From positions 1 through 64,000 of the forward strand of contig NZ_JAENRR010000021.1 of NCBI RefSeq assembly GCF_016612505.1: DNA of 64,000 nt, read 5' to 3'. Made by a program: the position numbers and the translations under genes. Below the pieces are notes generated by a model, which was not told the DNA's origin, did not search any database, and saw nothing but the letters and a program-made list of their open reading frames with translations. This DNA is from Carboxylicivirga marina. GTDB taxonomy: Bacteria; Bacteroidota; Bacteroidia; Bacteroidales; Marinilabiliaceae. Shown here piece after piece: positions 1-9,108 of this stretch. Position 1 is the stretch's first letter. Each line of letters starts with the position of its first letter.

Positions 1-32
1 ACTGCGTAGAAGTGGGAGAGTAGGTCGCCGCC
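1..32 (+). rRNA. rrf: 5S ribosomal RNA, 3' end (partial)
   Basis: The first 32 bases match the conserved 3' strand of bacterial 5S rRNA (the GGGAGAGTAGGTCGCCGCC segment). The rest of the gene, and presumably the whole rRNA operon, lies upstream of the window. A T-run and a hairpin terminator follow at once, as expected for the end of an rRNA operon. Confidence 0.88.
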
Positions 33-43
33 TTTTTTTAGAG

Positions 44-77
44 AAATCCGATATTCATTATGAGTATCGGATTTTTT
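44..77 (+). terminator. Rho-independent terminator of the rRNA operon
   Basis: A perfect 10-bp stem (AAATCCGATA / TATCGGATTT) with an 11-nt loop is followed by a T-rich run. It lies 11 bases past the 5S 3' end. Confidence 0.85.
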
Positions 78-105
78 GCGTTTATATGATTTAGTGTATA
101 GGGAG

Positions 106-130
106 GACTAATATGGTTGATGTATTAGTC
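106..130. repeat. Small inverted repeat between 5S and GH92 gene
   Basis: GACTAATA and TATTAGTC form a perfect 8-bp stem around a 9-nt loop, with no T-run. It may be an operator or RNA hairpin in the leader of the GH92 gene; its function is unknown. Confidence 0.3.
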
Positions 131-268
131 TTAGCATAAAGTAAGCCACGGTGGTTAAATGTTTTTACTCCGGTCACATTTGTTCTTTTGCTTAATATTG
201 TGGTTGTTATACTTGTTAGTGACAAAAAAAGCTCGGTATTTTGCAATAAAATTGTGAATAAGATTCGT

Positions 269-2578
269 ATGAAGAGACTATTAAAACACACAACATTTTT
301 GTTTATTAGCTTACTGCTATTCGTTGCATGTTCAGAACCAAAAACAAATTGTTTAGTTGTAGAAGAGCCTGTAGAGTATGTTAATACTTTAATGGGTACA
401 GATTCAGAGTTTGCCTTATCAAATGGAAATACTTATCCGGCTATTGCTACTCCCTGGGGTATGAATTTTTGGACTCCTCAGACGAATAAGATGGGAGATG
501 GATGGGGCTACCAATATGATGCTCATAAAATTCGTGGTATCAAACAAACTCACCAACCTAGCCCTTGGATAAATGACTATGCTGCATTTAGCTTGATGGC
601 AGTTACTGGCGAGCTTAAGTTTAAGGAGGAAGAACGAGCCAGTTGGTTTTCGCATAAGGCTGAAACTGCTGCACCACATTACTATCAGGTTTATTTAGCC
701 GATTATGATGTAAACGTAGAGGTAAGCCCTACTGAAAGGGCGGCCCATTTTCGATTTACTTTTCCAGAGAGCGAATCAAGTTATGTATTGGTTGATGGTT
801 TTCACCAAGGCTCATATGTAAAAGTTATTCCTGAGGAAAGAAAAGTTATTGGATATTGTCGAAATAATTCTGGCGGTGTTCCCGAAAACTTTCATAACTA
901 TTTCGTCATTGAATTCGACAAAGATATTAGTGGAATTAAAACCTGGAATAAAGATGTTCTTAGTGATGGAATAGAAGAAGAGGGTTATCATGTTGGAGCT
1001 GTGCTGCAATTTAATACGGACAAAGGTGAGAAAGTGCACGCACGTGTAGCGTCTTCGTTTATTAGTTATGAACAGGCTCAATTGAATCTAGATCGAGAAA
1101 TTGGTAATGACTCTTTTGAGGTAACTAAGGAAAAGGCTTATTCTGACTGGCATAGTGAGTTAAGTAAAATAAAAGTGGAAGGCGGAACAATTGACCAGCA
1201 ACTTATTTTCTACTCGACCTTGTATCGCGTGTTGCTATTTCCACGTAAGTTCTTTGAATATGATGTTAATAATGAAGTAGTGCACTATAGCCCATATAAT
1301 GGCGAAGTTTTACCTGGTTATATGTTTACCGATAACGGCTTTTGGGATACATTTAGAGCCGTATTTCCGTTTTTCACTGTTATGTATCCCGAATTGAATA
1401 ACCAGATGATGGAAGGTCTTGTAAATACTTACAAAGAAAGTGGTTGGTTACCAGAGTGGGCAAGCCCTGGTCATAGAGGTTGTATGATTGGTTCCAATTC
1501 GGCTGTTAACATTGCTGATGCCTATTTAAAGGGTATGCATGATTATGATATTGAAACGCTTTATGAGGCTATTATTAAAAATACTAATGGGTATTTGGAA
1601 GATATAACTTCTGTAGGTCGATATGGAGCTTCTTATTATAACGAATTGGGCTATGTGCCATATGACGTTGGTATTCATGAAAATGCGGCACGTACCTTGG
1701 AATATGCTTACGCCGATTATAATATTTATAAGCTGGCAAAAGCATTAGGTAAGCCGCAGGAAGAAATAGATTTGTTTGCTAAGCGTGCACAAAATTATAG
1801 AAATCTATTTTGCCCTGATAATAATCTGATGCGCGGGAAGAATGAAGACGGAAGTTTCCAGGAGCCTTTTAGTGAATTCAAATGGGGCGGGGCATTTACA
1901 GAGGGTAATAGCTGGCATTATACGTGGTCAGTTTTTCATGATATCGAAGGATTGAAGCAATTGATGGGTGGTAACAAATCTTTTGTTACGCAGTTAGATA
2001 AAGTTTTCGAATTGCCTCCGGTATTTGACGATTCATACTATGGTTTCCCAATTCATGAAATACGTGAAATGCAAATTATGAATATGGGACAATATGCCCA
2101 TGGTAATCAGCCAATACAGCATATGACTTATTTATACAATTATGCCGGTGAACCTTGGAAGACGCAGTATTGGGTGCGTAAAGTGATGGATAAACTATAT
2201 ACGCCAAATCCTGATGGTTATTGTGGTGATGAAGATAACGGGCAAACTTCGGTATGGTACGTTTTTAGTGCCATGGGATTCTATCCTGTTTGCCCAGGGC
2301 AAGATATGTATGTTTTTGGCAGCCCGATTTTTGATAAGGTGACAGTAAGTTTACCAAATGGAAACACGCTGACTGTTTCAAGTGAAAATAATGGCAAGGA
2401 GAATGTTTATGTGGATGAGCTGAAAGTAAATGGTAAAGTATGGGATAAGACCTATGTTGACCATGATGAACTTCTTAAAGGTGGAACTTTTAGTTTTAAA
2501 ATGAGTTCTGAACCAAATAAGAAGCGAGCGATTACTCCAGATAGTTATCCTCCATCGATGAGTACAGAAGGTGAATAA
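269..2578 (+). CDS. GH92 family alpha-mannosidase, lipoprotein
   Basis: Glycoside hydrolase family 92 enzymes are Ca2+-dependent exo-acting alpha-mannosidases that trim N-glycans or yeast mannan. The ATG at 269 is chosen because it starts a lipoprotein signal peptide (lipobox FVAC); the longer frame from 188 would put 27 extra residues before it. The order is an N-terminal beta-sandwich (about residues 35-290) and an (alpha/alpha)6 catalytic domain (about 310-720). The GH92 signatures are visible: GGAFTEGNSWHYTW with candidate acid Glu545, and GDEDNGQ with Asp654/Asp656. The spacing of 109 and 111 residues agrees with what I recall of characterised GH92 enzymes. It is probably anchored in the periplasm or on the surface. 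No SusC/SusD pair or other glycosidase lies nearby, so it is not in a recognisable utilisation locus here. The exact linkage cleaved cannot be read from sequence. Confidence 0.93.
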   Translation: MKRLLKHTTFLFISLLLFVACSEPKTNCLVVEEPVEYVNTLMGTDSEFALSNGNTYPAIATPWGMNFWTPQTNKMGDGWGYQYDAHKIRGIKQTHQPSPWINDYAAFSLMAVTGELKFKEEERASWFSHKAETAAPHYYQVYLADYDVNVEVSPTERAAHFRFTFPESESSYVLVDGFHQGSYVKVIPEERKVIGYCRNNSGGVPENFHNYFVIEFDKDISGIKTWNKDVLSDGIEEEGYHVGAVLQFNTDKGEKVHARVASSFISYEQAQLNLDREIGNDSFEVTKEKAYSDWHSELSKIKVEGGTIDQQLIFYSTLYRVLLFPRKFFEYDVNNEVVHYSPYNGEVLPGYMFTDNGFWDTFRAVFPFFTVMYPELNNQMMEGLVNTYKESGWLPEWASPGHRGCMIGSNSAVNIADAYLKGMHDYDIETLYEAIIKNTNGYLEDITSVGRYGASYYNELGYVPYDVGIHENAARTLEYAYADYNIYKLAKALGKPQEEIDLFAKRAQNYRNLFCPDNNLMRGKNEDGSFQEPFSEFKWGGAFTEGNSWHYTWSVFHDIEGLKQLMGGNKSFVTQLDKVFELPPVFDDSYYGFPIHEIREMQIMNMGQYAHGNQPIQHMTYLYNYAGEPWKTQYWVRKVMDKLYTPNPDGYCGDEDNGQTSVWYVFSAMGFYPVCPGQDMYVFGSPIFDKVTVSLPNGNTLTVSSENNGKENVYVDELKVNGKVWDKTYVDHDELLKGGTFSFKMSSEPNKKRAITPDSYPPSMSTEGE

Positions 2579-2586
2579 ATATAAAA

Positions 2587-2618
2587 AAAAACGGCTTGCA
2601 ATAATTGCAAGCCGTTTT
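2587..2618. terminator. Bidirectional terminator between GH92 and nitroreductase genes
   Basis: A 12-bp stem AACGGCTTGCAA / TTGCAAGCCGTT with a 3-nt loop is flanked by an A-run on the left and a T-run on the right. It can therefore stop both convergent genes. Confidence 0.85.
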
Positions 2619-2621
2619 CAT

Positions 2622-3251
2622 TTAGAGCTTAATGACCATTTCATTCAGTGATTTTCGCACTTTAGGTAAGTGTTGATATTTGTCCGAAGCCGATCGAAAA
2701 CCGATGGCTGCCATCACAACAGATGTCAGATTCTTTTCTTTCAATTGGAGAATCTTATCGAATTCATTCTTGTCAAAGCCTTCCATCGGACATGTGTCAA
2801 TTCCTTCTACTGCGGCAGCCACCATTAATTGTCCTATTGCTATGTATGCTTGTTTTGCTTGCCAGTTAAGCAACTCCTCTTTCGGCATTTGATTCACAAA
2901 GCCTTTCATCTTTTTTTCATATTCCGCTAATGCGTCCAGAGGAATATTTCTAACTTCCGAAATATTTTTCAGAAATGCATCAACATCTTTATCCGTTAAA
3001 TCTGTTTTGATTACAAACAATATCAAGTGCGATGCATCTGTGGTTTGCGGTTGATTCCAGGCAGCTGCTTTTAATTGCTGTTTGATATCATCATTTTCGA
3101 TTACTAACATCTGAAATGGTTGGAGTCCAAATGATGAAGGAGCCAGGTTAGTTGCTTCGAGTAATAGGTCTAATTGTTCTTCAGTTAACTTTTTCGAAGC
3201 ATCGAATTCTTTTGTGGCGTAACGCCAATTTAGTTGTTCTATAATATTCAT
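2622..3251 (-). CDS. NAD(P)H-dependent nitroreductase family oxidoreductase
   Basis: A 209-residue protein of the FMN-dependent nitroreductase fold (NfsB-like). The N-terminus has the family pattern RYATKEFD, followed by LAPSSFGLQPFQ, which contributes to FMN binding. The C-terminal part has the GIDTCPMEGF segment typical of the NfsB/dihydropteridine reductase branch and a VVMAAIGFR strand. These are cytosolic homodimers that reduce nitro compounds, quinones or flavins with NAD(P)H. The gene is monocistronic and convergent with the GH92 gene. The substrate cannot be assigned. Confidence 0.9.
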   Translation of the reverse strand: MNIIEQLNWRYATKEFDASKKLTEEQLDLLLEATNLAPSSFGLQPFQMLVIENDDIKQQLKAAAWNQPQTTDASHLILFVIKTDLTDKDVDAFLKNISEVRNIPLDALAEYEKKMKGFVNQMPKEELLNWQAKQAYIAIGQLMVAAAVEGIDTCPMEGFDKNEFDKILQLKEKNLTSVVMAAIGFRSASDKYQHLPKVRKSLNEMVIKL

Positions 3252-3393
3252 GCTAATTTCTTAAATTATTGCTTTTGAGAAGTAACAATAGACTTTAAGT
3301 TTTGTTTGTTTGAGAATTCGATTTGCTTAACTGCCAATATTCATTACTTTTATTATAGCTTTTTAGAAGTATTAATAACTGAAATCGTCAACA

Positions 3394-6300
3394 TTGATAT
3401 ATCGCATTGCTTTAATCGCCTCATTATTAATTGGTGTAGTATCCTTGAGCGCACAAGTGAAGCGTTATACCAGTTATTCTTTTACAATTGATGATGGCTT
3501 GTCGCAAAACTCTGTCGGTTGTTTTTTGGAAGATAAGCGTGGATTTATCTGGTTTGGCACCGAAGATGGTTTAAATCGTTTTGATGGTGTTGAAGTGACA
3601 GTATTCTCAACTAATGACGGGAATGATGTCGGTTTGGTTAATAACTCAATTAGCTGCTTGATTGAAGATCAAGAAAGTGATTTGATATACATTGGTACCA
3701 ATGGAGGAGGGTTAAGTGTATTTGATCCTAAAACAGAATATTTTATACATTATCAATACAATGATGCTCCAAATAGCATTGTCTCCAGTTTTGTTTATGA
3801 CATGTGCCAGGATGAGGAAGGCAATGTGATTTTAGCTACCAGCCATGGGGTGAGTGTTTTTAATCCTACACTTAAAATATTTAATAATTATGAGTCAGGA
3901 AAGAGCCATAAAGACGCATTTCCTTTCATTTCTGCCACATCTGTTGTTGTAGGAGATGAAGAACATATTTGGGTAGGAACTTATGGTGAAGGGCTTATCT
4001 TGCTTAATACAAAGGAAAGATCGTATAAGCAATTTAAGATTCCTATGGAGGCGACTTTACAGAATAACTGTAATATTATAAATACCATCAAGTGGTCTTC
4101 CAATAATCAAGAGCTGTACTTAGCTACCGATGGTGGTTTTTACGCTTTCAATCCCTCCACTAATGAGCTTAGATTGTTATGTCTTAATGATGTCACAATT
4201 AGTGATTTTGAGTTTGATGCTAAAGGCGGAATATGGATAAGTAGTGGGCTTGAAGGTTTAACGCATCTACACCCTGATGGAAAGGTGGAGCAATTTAAAA
4301 ATGATCCGTTTGATATTCATTCTCTAAAGGAAAACTATCTCCGCGATTTGTATATAGACAGCCGTGGGCATTTATGGGTAGGTACCAAAAGTAGTGGCTG
4401 TATACATATCGATATTTCCGATAATCAATTTGTACATTACTATCAAACCAAAGATGGGAGAGGGCTAAATGGCTCTTCTGTTTATGCGATTGAGTCTGAT
4501 GAGGATAATAATGTGTGGATTGGTACGATGAAAGGATTATCCTTATGGCATTCAATTGATGAAGAAATTCTACAATATCATCCATTTAATACTAATGAAG
4601 AAATATCTGTATGGTCCCTTTTATATCAGGCTAATGTTTTATGGATTGGGACATCGAAAGGATTAATTAAACACAATGTAAAAACAAAGGACAATATAAT
4701 TTACAAAAGCAATGCCGATGATGTAAGATCATTGCCAGATAATGAAGTCTTTGCCATTGAAGAAGGGATGAATGGAGCATTATGGATTGGTACTGCCTAT
4801 GGATTAGCTAAATTTGATAGAGAGAAAGGGACTTTTAAAAGATATGCGTTTGTCCACAAAAATGAATCCACTACAAATGAAATGATTTGGGATATTCATC
4901 TGGATAGAAAAAATAGATTATGGGTAACATCTCAGTATGGCATTAATATTTATAAGCCAGACACAGATGAATTTGTGTATCTGATTGGAGAGGATTTTGA
5001 AAGTTCAGGGTTGGCGAATGCGAGCGTACATTCTGTATACGAGGATAGTAGTAACAATGTATGGCTTGCAACAGATGTCGGTATCTATCAATTGGATGAA
5101 GATTTAAATGTTGTGAGGCATTATGGCATAAAAGAGGGCTTGAAAAATCAATTTGTATACCGTGTGCTTGAACACAAAAAGAAAATATGGATCAGTACCA
5201 ATAAGGGACTCTCAAAAATTGATTTGGAAAACGATAAATTTGTTAGTTACGATGTAACTGATGGCTTGCAGAGTAATGAGTTTAATGCAGCTTGCGAATG
5301 TTTACCCGATGGTCGTTTCTTGTATGGCGGCATCAATGGGGTAAATATTTTTCATCCAGACAGTATTGTACAGTCAAGCTATAATCCGCCTATCTACTAT
5401 ACCTCATTAGAACTTTACGGTCACCCAATAACGGTAAGAGATTCTGTAAGCCTGGAAAATGTAGTAATGAAAAATTCGGTTATCTATGCTAATAACTTAT
5501 ATTTTGATTCTGATGAGCGATTTTTTACTATTATCTTTGCGGCTTTAGATTATGAAGAACCATCTGGAGTAGAGTATTATTACCGGATGTTACCAAATTC
5601 TACTGATTGGATTCCTCTGAATAAGAAAAGAAATCTCACATTTATTGATTTAAATGACGGAGAGTATGAGCTTCAAGTCAAGTCGACTAATGCCGCAGGG
5701 TATTTATGTGATAATGCAAAAAGCATTAATATTATTGTAAAACCACCGTTCTGGAAAGAGCCATGGGTTATAATTACCTCAATTTTAATCATCATAGTGT
5801 TGGTATACCTCGCAGGTCGCTTGTACTATTTAAGAGTCAGAAGAGATAAAGAGGTTCTTGAAAAGCGTGTTGAGATAAGAACGAAAGAAATTCAATTACA
5901 ACGTAATATAGCCCATCGTCAGCGTGATGAAATTGCACGACAGAAAGAAGAAATCGAAAGTTTCGCCAAAAATCTGGAAGTTCTGGTTGGGAAACGCACA
6001 GAAGAATTAAAGCAAGCAAAAGAAGCAGCCGAGGAATCTGATAGGTTAAAGTCAGCATTTTTATCTAATATGAGTCATGAGATCAGGACTCCTATGAATG
6101 CTATCATGGGATTCTCAGAGTTATTGCTCGATAGTGCTTTTAGTAATGAAGAGAAAAATGATTTTGCTCATTTGATTCGTACAAACGGGGATAACCTGCT
6201 TCACCTTTTGAATGATATTATTGATATTTCAATGATTGAATCAGGGCAAATGAAGATCGCACAAAGTAATGTGGATATATCAGAACTGCTGACCGAGGTT

Positions 6301-6735
6301 TTTAAATCGTTTAAAACATCAACTGCCTTGGAGAATAAACAGGATTTTGTGTATGAGTTAATCTGTTCAGAAGAGCATTTACATATAGATACTGATGCTT
6401 TTCGCTTAAGGCAGGTGTTGAATAACTTAATAAGTAATGCACTCAAATTTACACCCAAAGGTTATGTGCGTGTATCATTGTCAAAAGAAGGTAATTTTGC
6501 GCGCTTTAGTGTTGAAGACAGTGGGATAGGCATTAACCTGGAGAATCAAAAGCGCATCTTTGATCGTTTTTTGAAAATTGAAAATCAAAATGCCGATTTG
6601 TATGCCGGTAATGGATTAGGGCTCACCATTACAAAAAATATCGTAGAGCTACTGAATGGTAAAATTGGAGTTGAATCAGAATTAGGCCTTGGTACAAATT
6701 TCTATTTCTACCTTCCACTCAAACCTTTGAGTTAA
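3394..6735 (+). CDS. Sensor histidine kinase with two-component regulator propeller
   Basis: A 1113-residue membrane sensor. The only good start is the TTG at 3394, which opens a signal peptide ending at SLSAQ. Residues about 25-700 hold repeated regulator-propeller blades (for example GFIWFGTEDGLNRFD and HLWVGTKSSG). A Y_Y_Y domain follows at about 715-780, then one membrane helix near 790-812 and a coiled coil of about 80 residues. The HisKA motif is SNMSHEIRTPMNA with phospho-acceptor His895. The HATPase domain shows N box NNLISNALKFTP, G1 box VEDSGIGI and G2 box GNGLGLTI. Bacteroides hybrid systems of this type add a receiver and an AraC domain; this protein stops after the kinase and no response regulator lies nearby. 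The ligand is unknown. Its 3' end overlaps the convergent Lrp gene by 4 bases. Confidence 0.93.
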   Translation: MIYRIALIASLLIGVVSLSAQVKRYTSYSFTIDDGLSQNSVGCFLEDKRGFIWFGTEDGLNRFDGVEVTVFSTNDGNDVGLVNNSISCLIEDQESDLIYIGTNGGGLSVFDPKTEYFIHYQYNDAPNSIVSSFVYDMCQDEEGNVILATSHGVSVFNPTLKIFNNYESGKSHKDAFPFISATSVVVGDEEHIWVGTYGEGLILLNTKERSYKQFKIPMEATLQNNCNIINTIKWSSNNQELYLATDGGFYAFNPSTNELRLLCLNDVTISDFEFDAKGGIWISSGLEGLTHLHPDGKVEQFKNDPFDIHSLKENYLRDLYIDSRGHLWVGTKSSGCIHIDISDNQFVHYYQTKDGRGLNGSSVYAIESDEDNNVWIGTMKGLSLWHSIDEEILQYHPFNTNEEISVWSLLYQANVLWIGTSKGLIKHNVKTKDNIIYKSNADDVRSLPDNEVFAIEEGMNGALWIGTAYGLAKFDREKGTFKRYAFVHKNESTTNEMIWDIHLDRKNRLWVTSQYGINIYKPDTDEFVYLIGEDFESSGLANASVHSVYEDSSNNVWLATDVGIYQLDEDLNVVRHYGIKEGLKNQFVYRVLEHKKKIWISTNKGLSKIDLENDKFVSYDVTDGLQSNEFNAACECLPDGRFLYGGINGVNIFHPDSIVQSSYNPPIYYTSLELYGHPITVRDSVSLENVVMKNSVIYANNLYFDSDERFFTIIFAALDYEEPSGVEYYYRMLPNSTDWIPLNKKRNLTFIDLNDGEYELQVKSTNAAGYLCDNAKSINIIVKPPFWKEPWVIITSILIIIVLVYLAGRLYYLRVRRDKEVLEKRVEIRTKEIQLQRNIAHRQRDEIARQKEEIESFAKNLEVLVGKRTEELKQAKEAAEESDRLKSAFLSNMSHEIRTPMNAIMGFSELLLDSAFSNEEKNDFAHLIRTNGDNLLHLLNDIIDISMIESGQMKIAQSNVDISELLTEVFKSFKTSTALENKQDFVYELICSEEHLHIDTDAFRLRQVLNNLISNALKFTPKGYVRVSLSKEGNFARFSVEDSGIGINLENQKRIFDRFLKIENQNADLYAGNGLGLTITKNIVELLNGKIGVESELGLGTNFYFYLPLKPLS

Positions 6736-7220
6736 TCTAAGTACAATTCAGTACCAGACTTAATCTCTTTCATTACAAACGAGCTTTGTACATTCCCCAC
6801 ATGATCAACTGAGGCAAGTTTATTGTATATAAAGTTGTGATAGGTGTCCATGTTTTGCGTAATGACTTTCAATGTGTAGTCAAACATGCCTGCAATGTGA
6901 TGGCATTCAATCACCTCTGGGAGTTTGGCAATCTCCGATTCAAATTCTTTAATCACATCATGCGAATGATGTTTGAGCGAAACATTACAAAAAGCCACCA
7001 GCTCTTTCCCCACCTTCTCTTTATTAATGATAGCTACATACTTTTCTATTATGCCGGTTCGCTCGAGGCGTTTTATTCGCTCAAATACTGGTGTAGTCGA
7101 TAAGTTAAGGTGATGGGCCAGTTGCTTTGTTGTCATTTTAGCATTTTGCTGCAGGAGTTTTAACAATTGTTTATCGGTGCTATCGAGGGTGTTTGAAGAA
7201 TATTTTTCTGAAACAGGCAT
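6732..7220 (-). CDS. Lrp/AsnC family transcriptional regulator
   Basis: A 162-residue regulator. Residues 11-60 form the AsnC-type winged helix-turn-helix (LDSTDKQLLKLLQQNAKMT, then PVFERIKRLERTGII). Residues about 75-155 form the RAM ligand-binding domain (PEVIECHHIAGMFDYTLKV). Such proteins form octamers that sense amino acids and wrap DNA. It is transcribed away from a PLP-dependent gamma-lyase-type gene across an AT-rich 124-base region. I infer that it controls that gene in response to methionine or a related amino acid, as MdeR controls mdeA in pseudomonads. The effector is not proven by sequence. Confidence 0.93.
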   Translation of the reverse strand: MPVSEKYSSNTLDSTDKQLLKLLQQNAKMTTKQLAHHLNLSTTPVFERIKRLERTGIIEKYVAIINKEKVGKELVAFCNVSLKHHSHDVIKEFESEIAKLPEVIECHHIAGMFDYTLKVITQNMDTYHNFIYNKLASVDHVGNVQSSFVMKEIKSGTELYLD

Positions 7221-7344
7221 ATTTGTATATTTTATAAGTTATATATTCTGCAGTAATTTCATTTAAGAAGAATAAAATACTAATATAATCAATAAGAGTG
7301 GTAAAATAAACTACATATATCTAAATTTGTTGAAAAATATTTCG

Positions 7345-8622
7345 ATGATGAATAAGAAGATGAAGCCAGAAAGCTTAATGATGTCACATGCTTACGATGC
7401 GCATGAACACCAAGGTGCTGTTAAATGTCCTATTTATCAGACTTCTACCTTTGCTTTCAATAACTGTGAAGAAGGAAAAGCTTATTTTGAGTTAGCCTAT
7501 GGTTTGCGTGAAGCAAATGAAGGCGAAGAAATGGGAATGATTTATTCTCGTTTGAATCATCCAAATATGGATATTCTAGAAAAGCGTTTGGCTTTGTGGG
7601 ATGAGGCAGAAGCCGGAGCATTTTTTTCCAGTGGAATGGCGGCTATTTCAACAACCATTCTATCGTTTGTGAAGCCAGGTGATGTTTTATTATTTTCACA
7701 TCCGGTTTATGGCGGAACAGATCATTTTATTCATCACGTGTTGCCACAGTTTAATATCGGTGCAGTAGGGTTTGTAAAAGGGGAGAATGAAGATGTAATT
7801 ATTGAACGTGTAGAAAAGGCTTATCCGGGCCGCAAGCCTTCAATGGTTTATGTTGAAACTCCTGGTAATCCGACCAACTCAATAATTGATATCGAGATGG
7901 TTTCGCGTGTTGCAAAATATTTCAGTACCGCCGATAAAAAGTGTGTTTTAGCAGTTGATAATACATTTTTAGGGCCTGTATTTCAGCATCCAATGGAATT
8001 TGGAGCTGACTTAGTTGTTTATTCGGCTACCAAATTTATTGGTGGGCACAGCGATGTTATTGCAGGTGCAGTTACTGGTTCAGCTGATTTGGTAATGCAG
8101 GTTAAAGTGATGCGTACCTTCTTTGGTAGTCAGCTTGACCCTAATTCGAGTTGGTTATTGCAGCGTAGTCTTGAAACAATTAAAGTGCGCATGGAAGCTC
8201 AGGCTAAAAGTGCAAAAGTAATAGCTGAATATTTGAAAGACCATCCTATGGTGGATCAAATTCATTATTTAGGTATGTTGGAAGAAGGAAGTGAGATGAA
8301 GCAGATATTTGATAAGCAGTGTTTATCAGCTGGTTCTATGATTGCTTTTGATATTGCTGGAGGCGAAAAAGAAGCATTTATGTTTCTTGATAATTTGAAA
8401 TTATTTAAATTAGCAGTAAGCCTTGGGTCAACCGAAAGTTTGGCTGAGCATCCGGCTACGATGACACACGTTGATGTGAAACCTGAAGATCGATTGAAAT
8501 TAGGTATTTCGCCATCTTTAGTGCGATTAAGTATAGGACTTGAAGATCCACACGATCTGATAGAACAAATAGCAAACGCCTTCGAAGTGGTTAAGAAGGC
8601 GAACAGTTCGGCCATTTGTTAG
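7345..8622 (+). CDS. PLP-dependent cystathionine gamma-synthase / methionine gamma-lyase family enzyme
   Basis: A Cys/Met-metabolism PLP enzyme (fold type I, trans-sulfuration family). I chose the ATG at 7345 because family members start just before PESLMM; a TTG frame extends 18 bases further upstream. Motifs visible: SSGMAAIST (phosphate binding), YVETPGNPTNS, and YSATKFIGGHSD whose Lys230 should form the Schiff base with PLP. Near the C-terminus LGSTESLAEHPATMTH and VRLSIGLED are the usual signatures. Members eliminate or replace the gamma substituent of methionine, homoserine esters or cystathionine. The divergent Lrp gene favours a catabolic methionine gamma-lyase role, but the reaction cannot be fixed from sequence. 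Confidence 0.9.
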   Translation: MMNKKMKPESLMMSHAYDAHEHQGAVKCPIYQTSTFAFNNCEEGKAYFELAYGLREANEGEEMGMIYSRLNHPNMDILEKRLALWDEAEAGAFFSSGMAAISTTILSFVKPGDVLLFSHPVYGGTDHFIHHVLPQFNIGAVGFVKGENEDVIIERVEKAYPGRKPSMVYVETPGNPTNSIIDIEMVSRVAKYFSTADKKCVLAVDNTFLGPVFQHPMEFGADLVVYSATKFIGGHSDVIAGAVTGSADLVMQVKVMRTFFGSQLDPNSSWLLQRSLETIKVRMEAQAKSAKVIAEYLKDHPMVDQIHYLGMLEEGSEMKQIFDKQCLSAGSMIAFDIAGGEKEAFMFLDNLKLFKLAVSLGSTESLAEHPATMTHVDVKPEDRLKLGISPSLVRLSIGLEDPHDLIEQIANAFEVVKKANSSAIC

Positions 8623-8662
8623 CATTTGGCTTGAATTTGGTTTTTATGGTTAATGTTTTGCT

Positions 8663-8694
8663 AAGCCGTCCTGTGGTGGGACGGCTTTTTTGCA
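8663..8694 (+). terminator. Terminator of the gamma-lyase gene
   Basis: AAGCCGTCC and GGGACGGCTT pair around a short loop and are followed by six Ts. Confidence 0.85.
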
Positions 8695-9108
8695 TTAGAC
8701 AATAAGATAAAAAGCTCCTAATATGCTAAAAATCAGCTTTTGTAATTCGTAATTAAATGATGTTATTTAATTCAAAATTTATAACTGTTCATTCATTATA
8801 ACTTCCAATTTTTAGATTAATTATCTACATTCGTTATAGCTAATTACTATCTCCAAATCGCTTCTTTTTAATCTGTCTAAATAATTGTCGGAGGAGAAGT
8901 AAAAAAAACTATATTTGATTTCTAAAATAATGTTAATTTATCTTTTAATAGGGTTAGTACTCAGTAGTACAGGAGTTTAGCTCTTTAGGGAAGATATATG
9001 TATAGTGTTTTAAGCATAATGCGTATTTAATTGTTAATGTAGTGTTCTTTGGTAAAAGTGTAATGGGAAGTAGCTTAGATAAAATCAACTGCTTTTAAAA
9101 TATATAAT
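8695..9108 (+). promoter_or_regulatory. AT-rich leader and predicted promoter of the V/A-ATPase operon
   Basis: This roughly 410-base stretch contains no convincing gene. A Bacteroidota-type promoter is seen as TTG at 8885-8887 and TATATTTG at 8910-8917, 22 bases apart. It would give a 5' leader of about 185 bases. A small hairpin (GTACT / AGTAC around CAGT) lies near 8956-8970. Whether the leader regulates translation is unknown. Confidence 0.4.

Noticed and set aside
91-291. 66-residue minus-strand ORF near the 5S end
   Set aside because: It overlaps the GH92 signal peptide in antisense and shows no family pattern.
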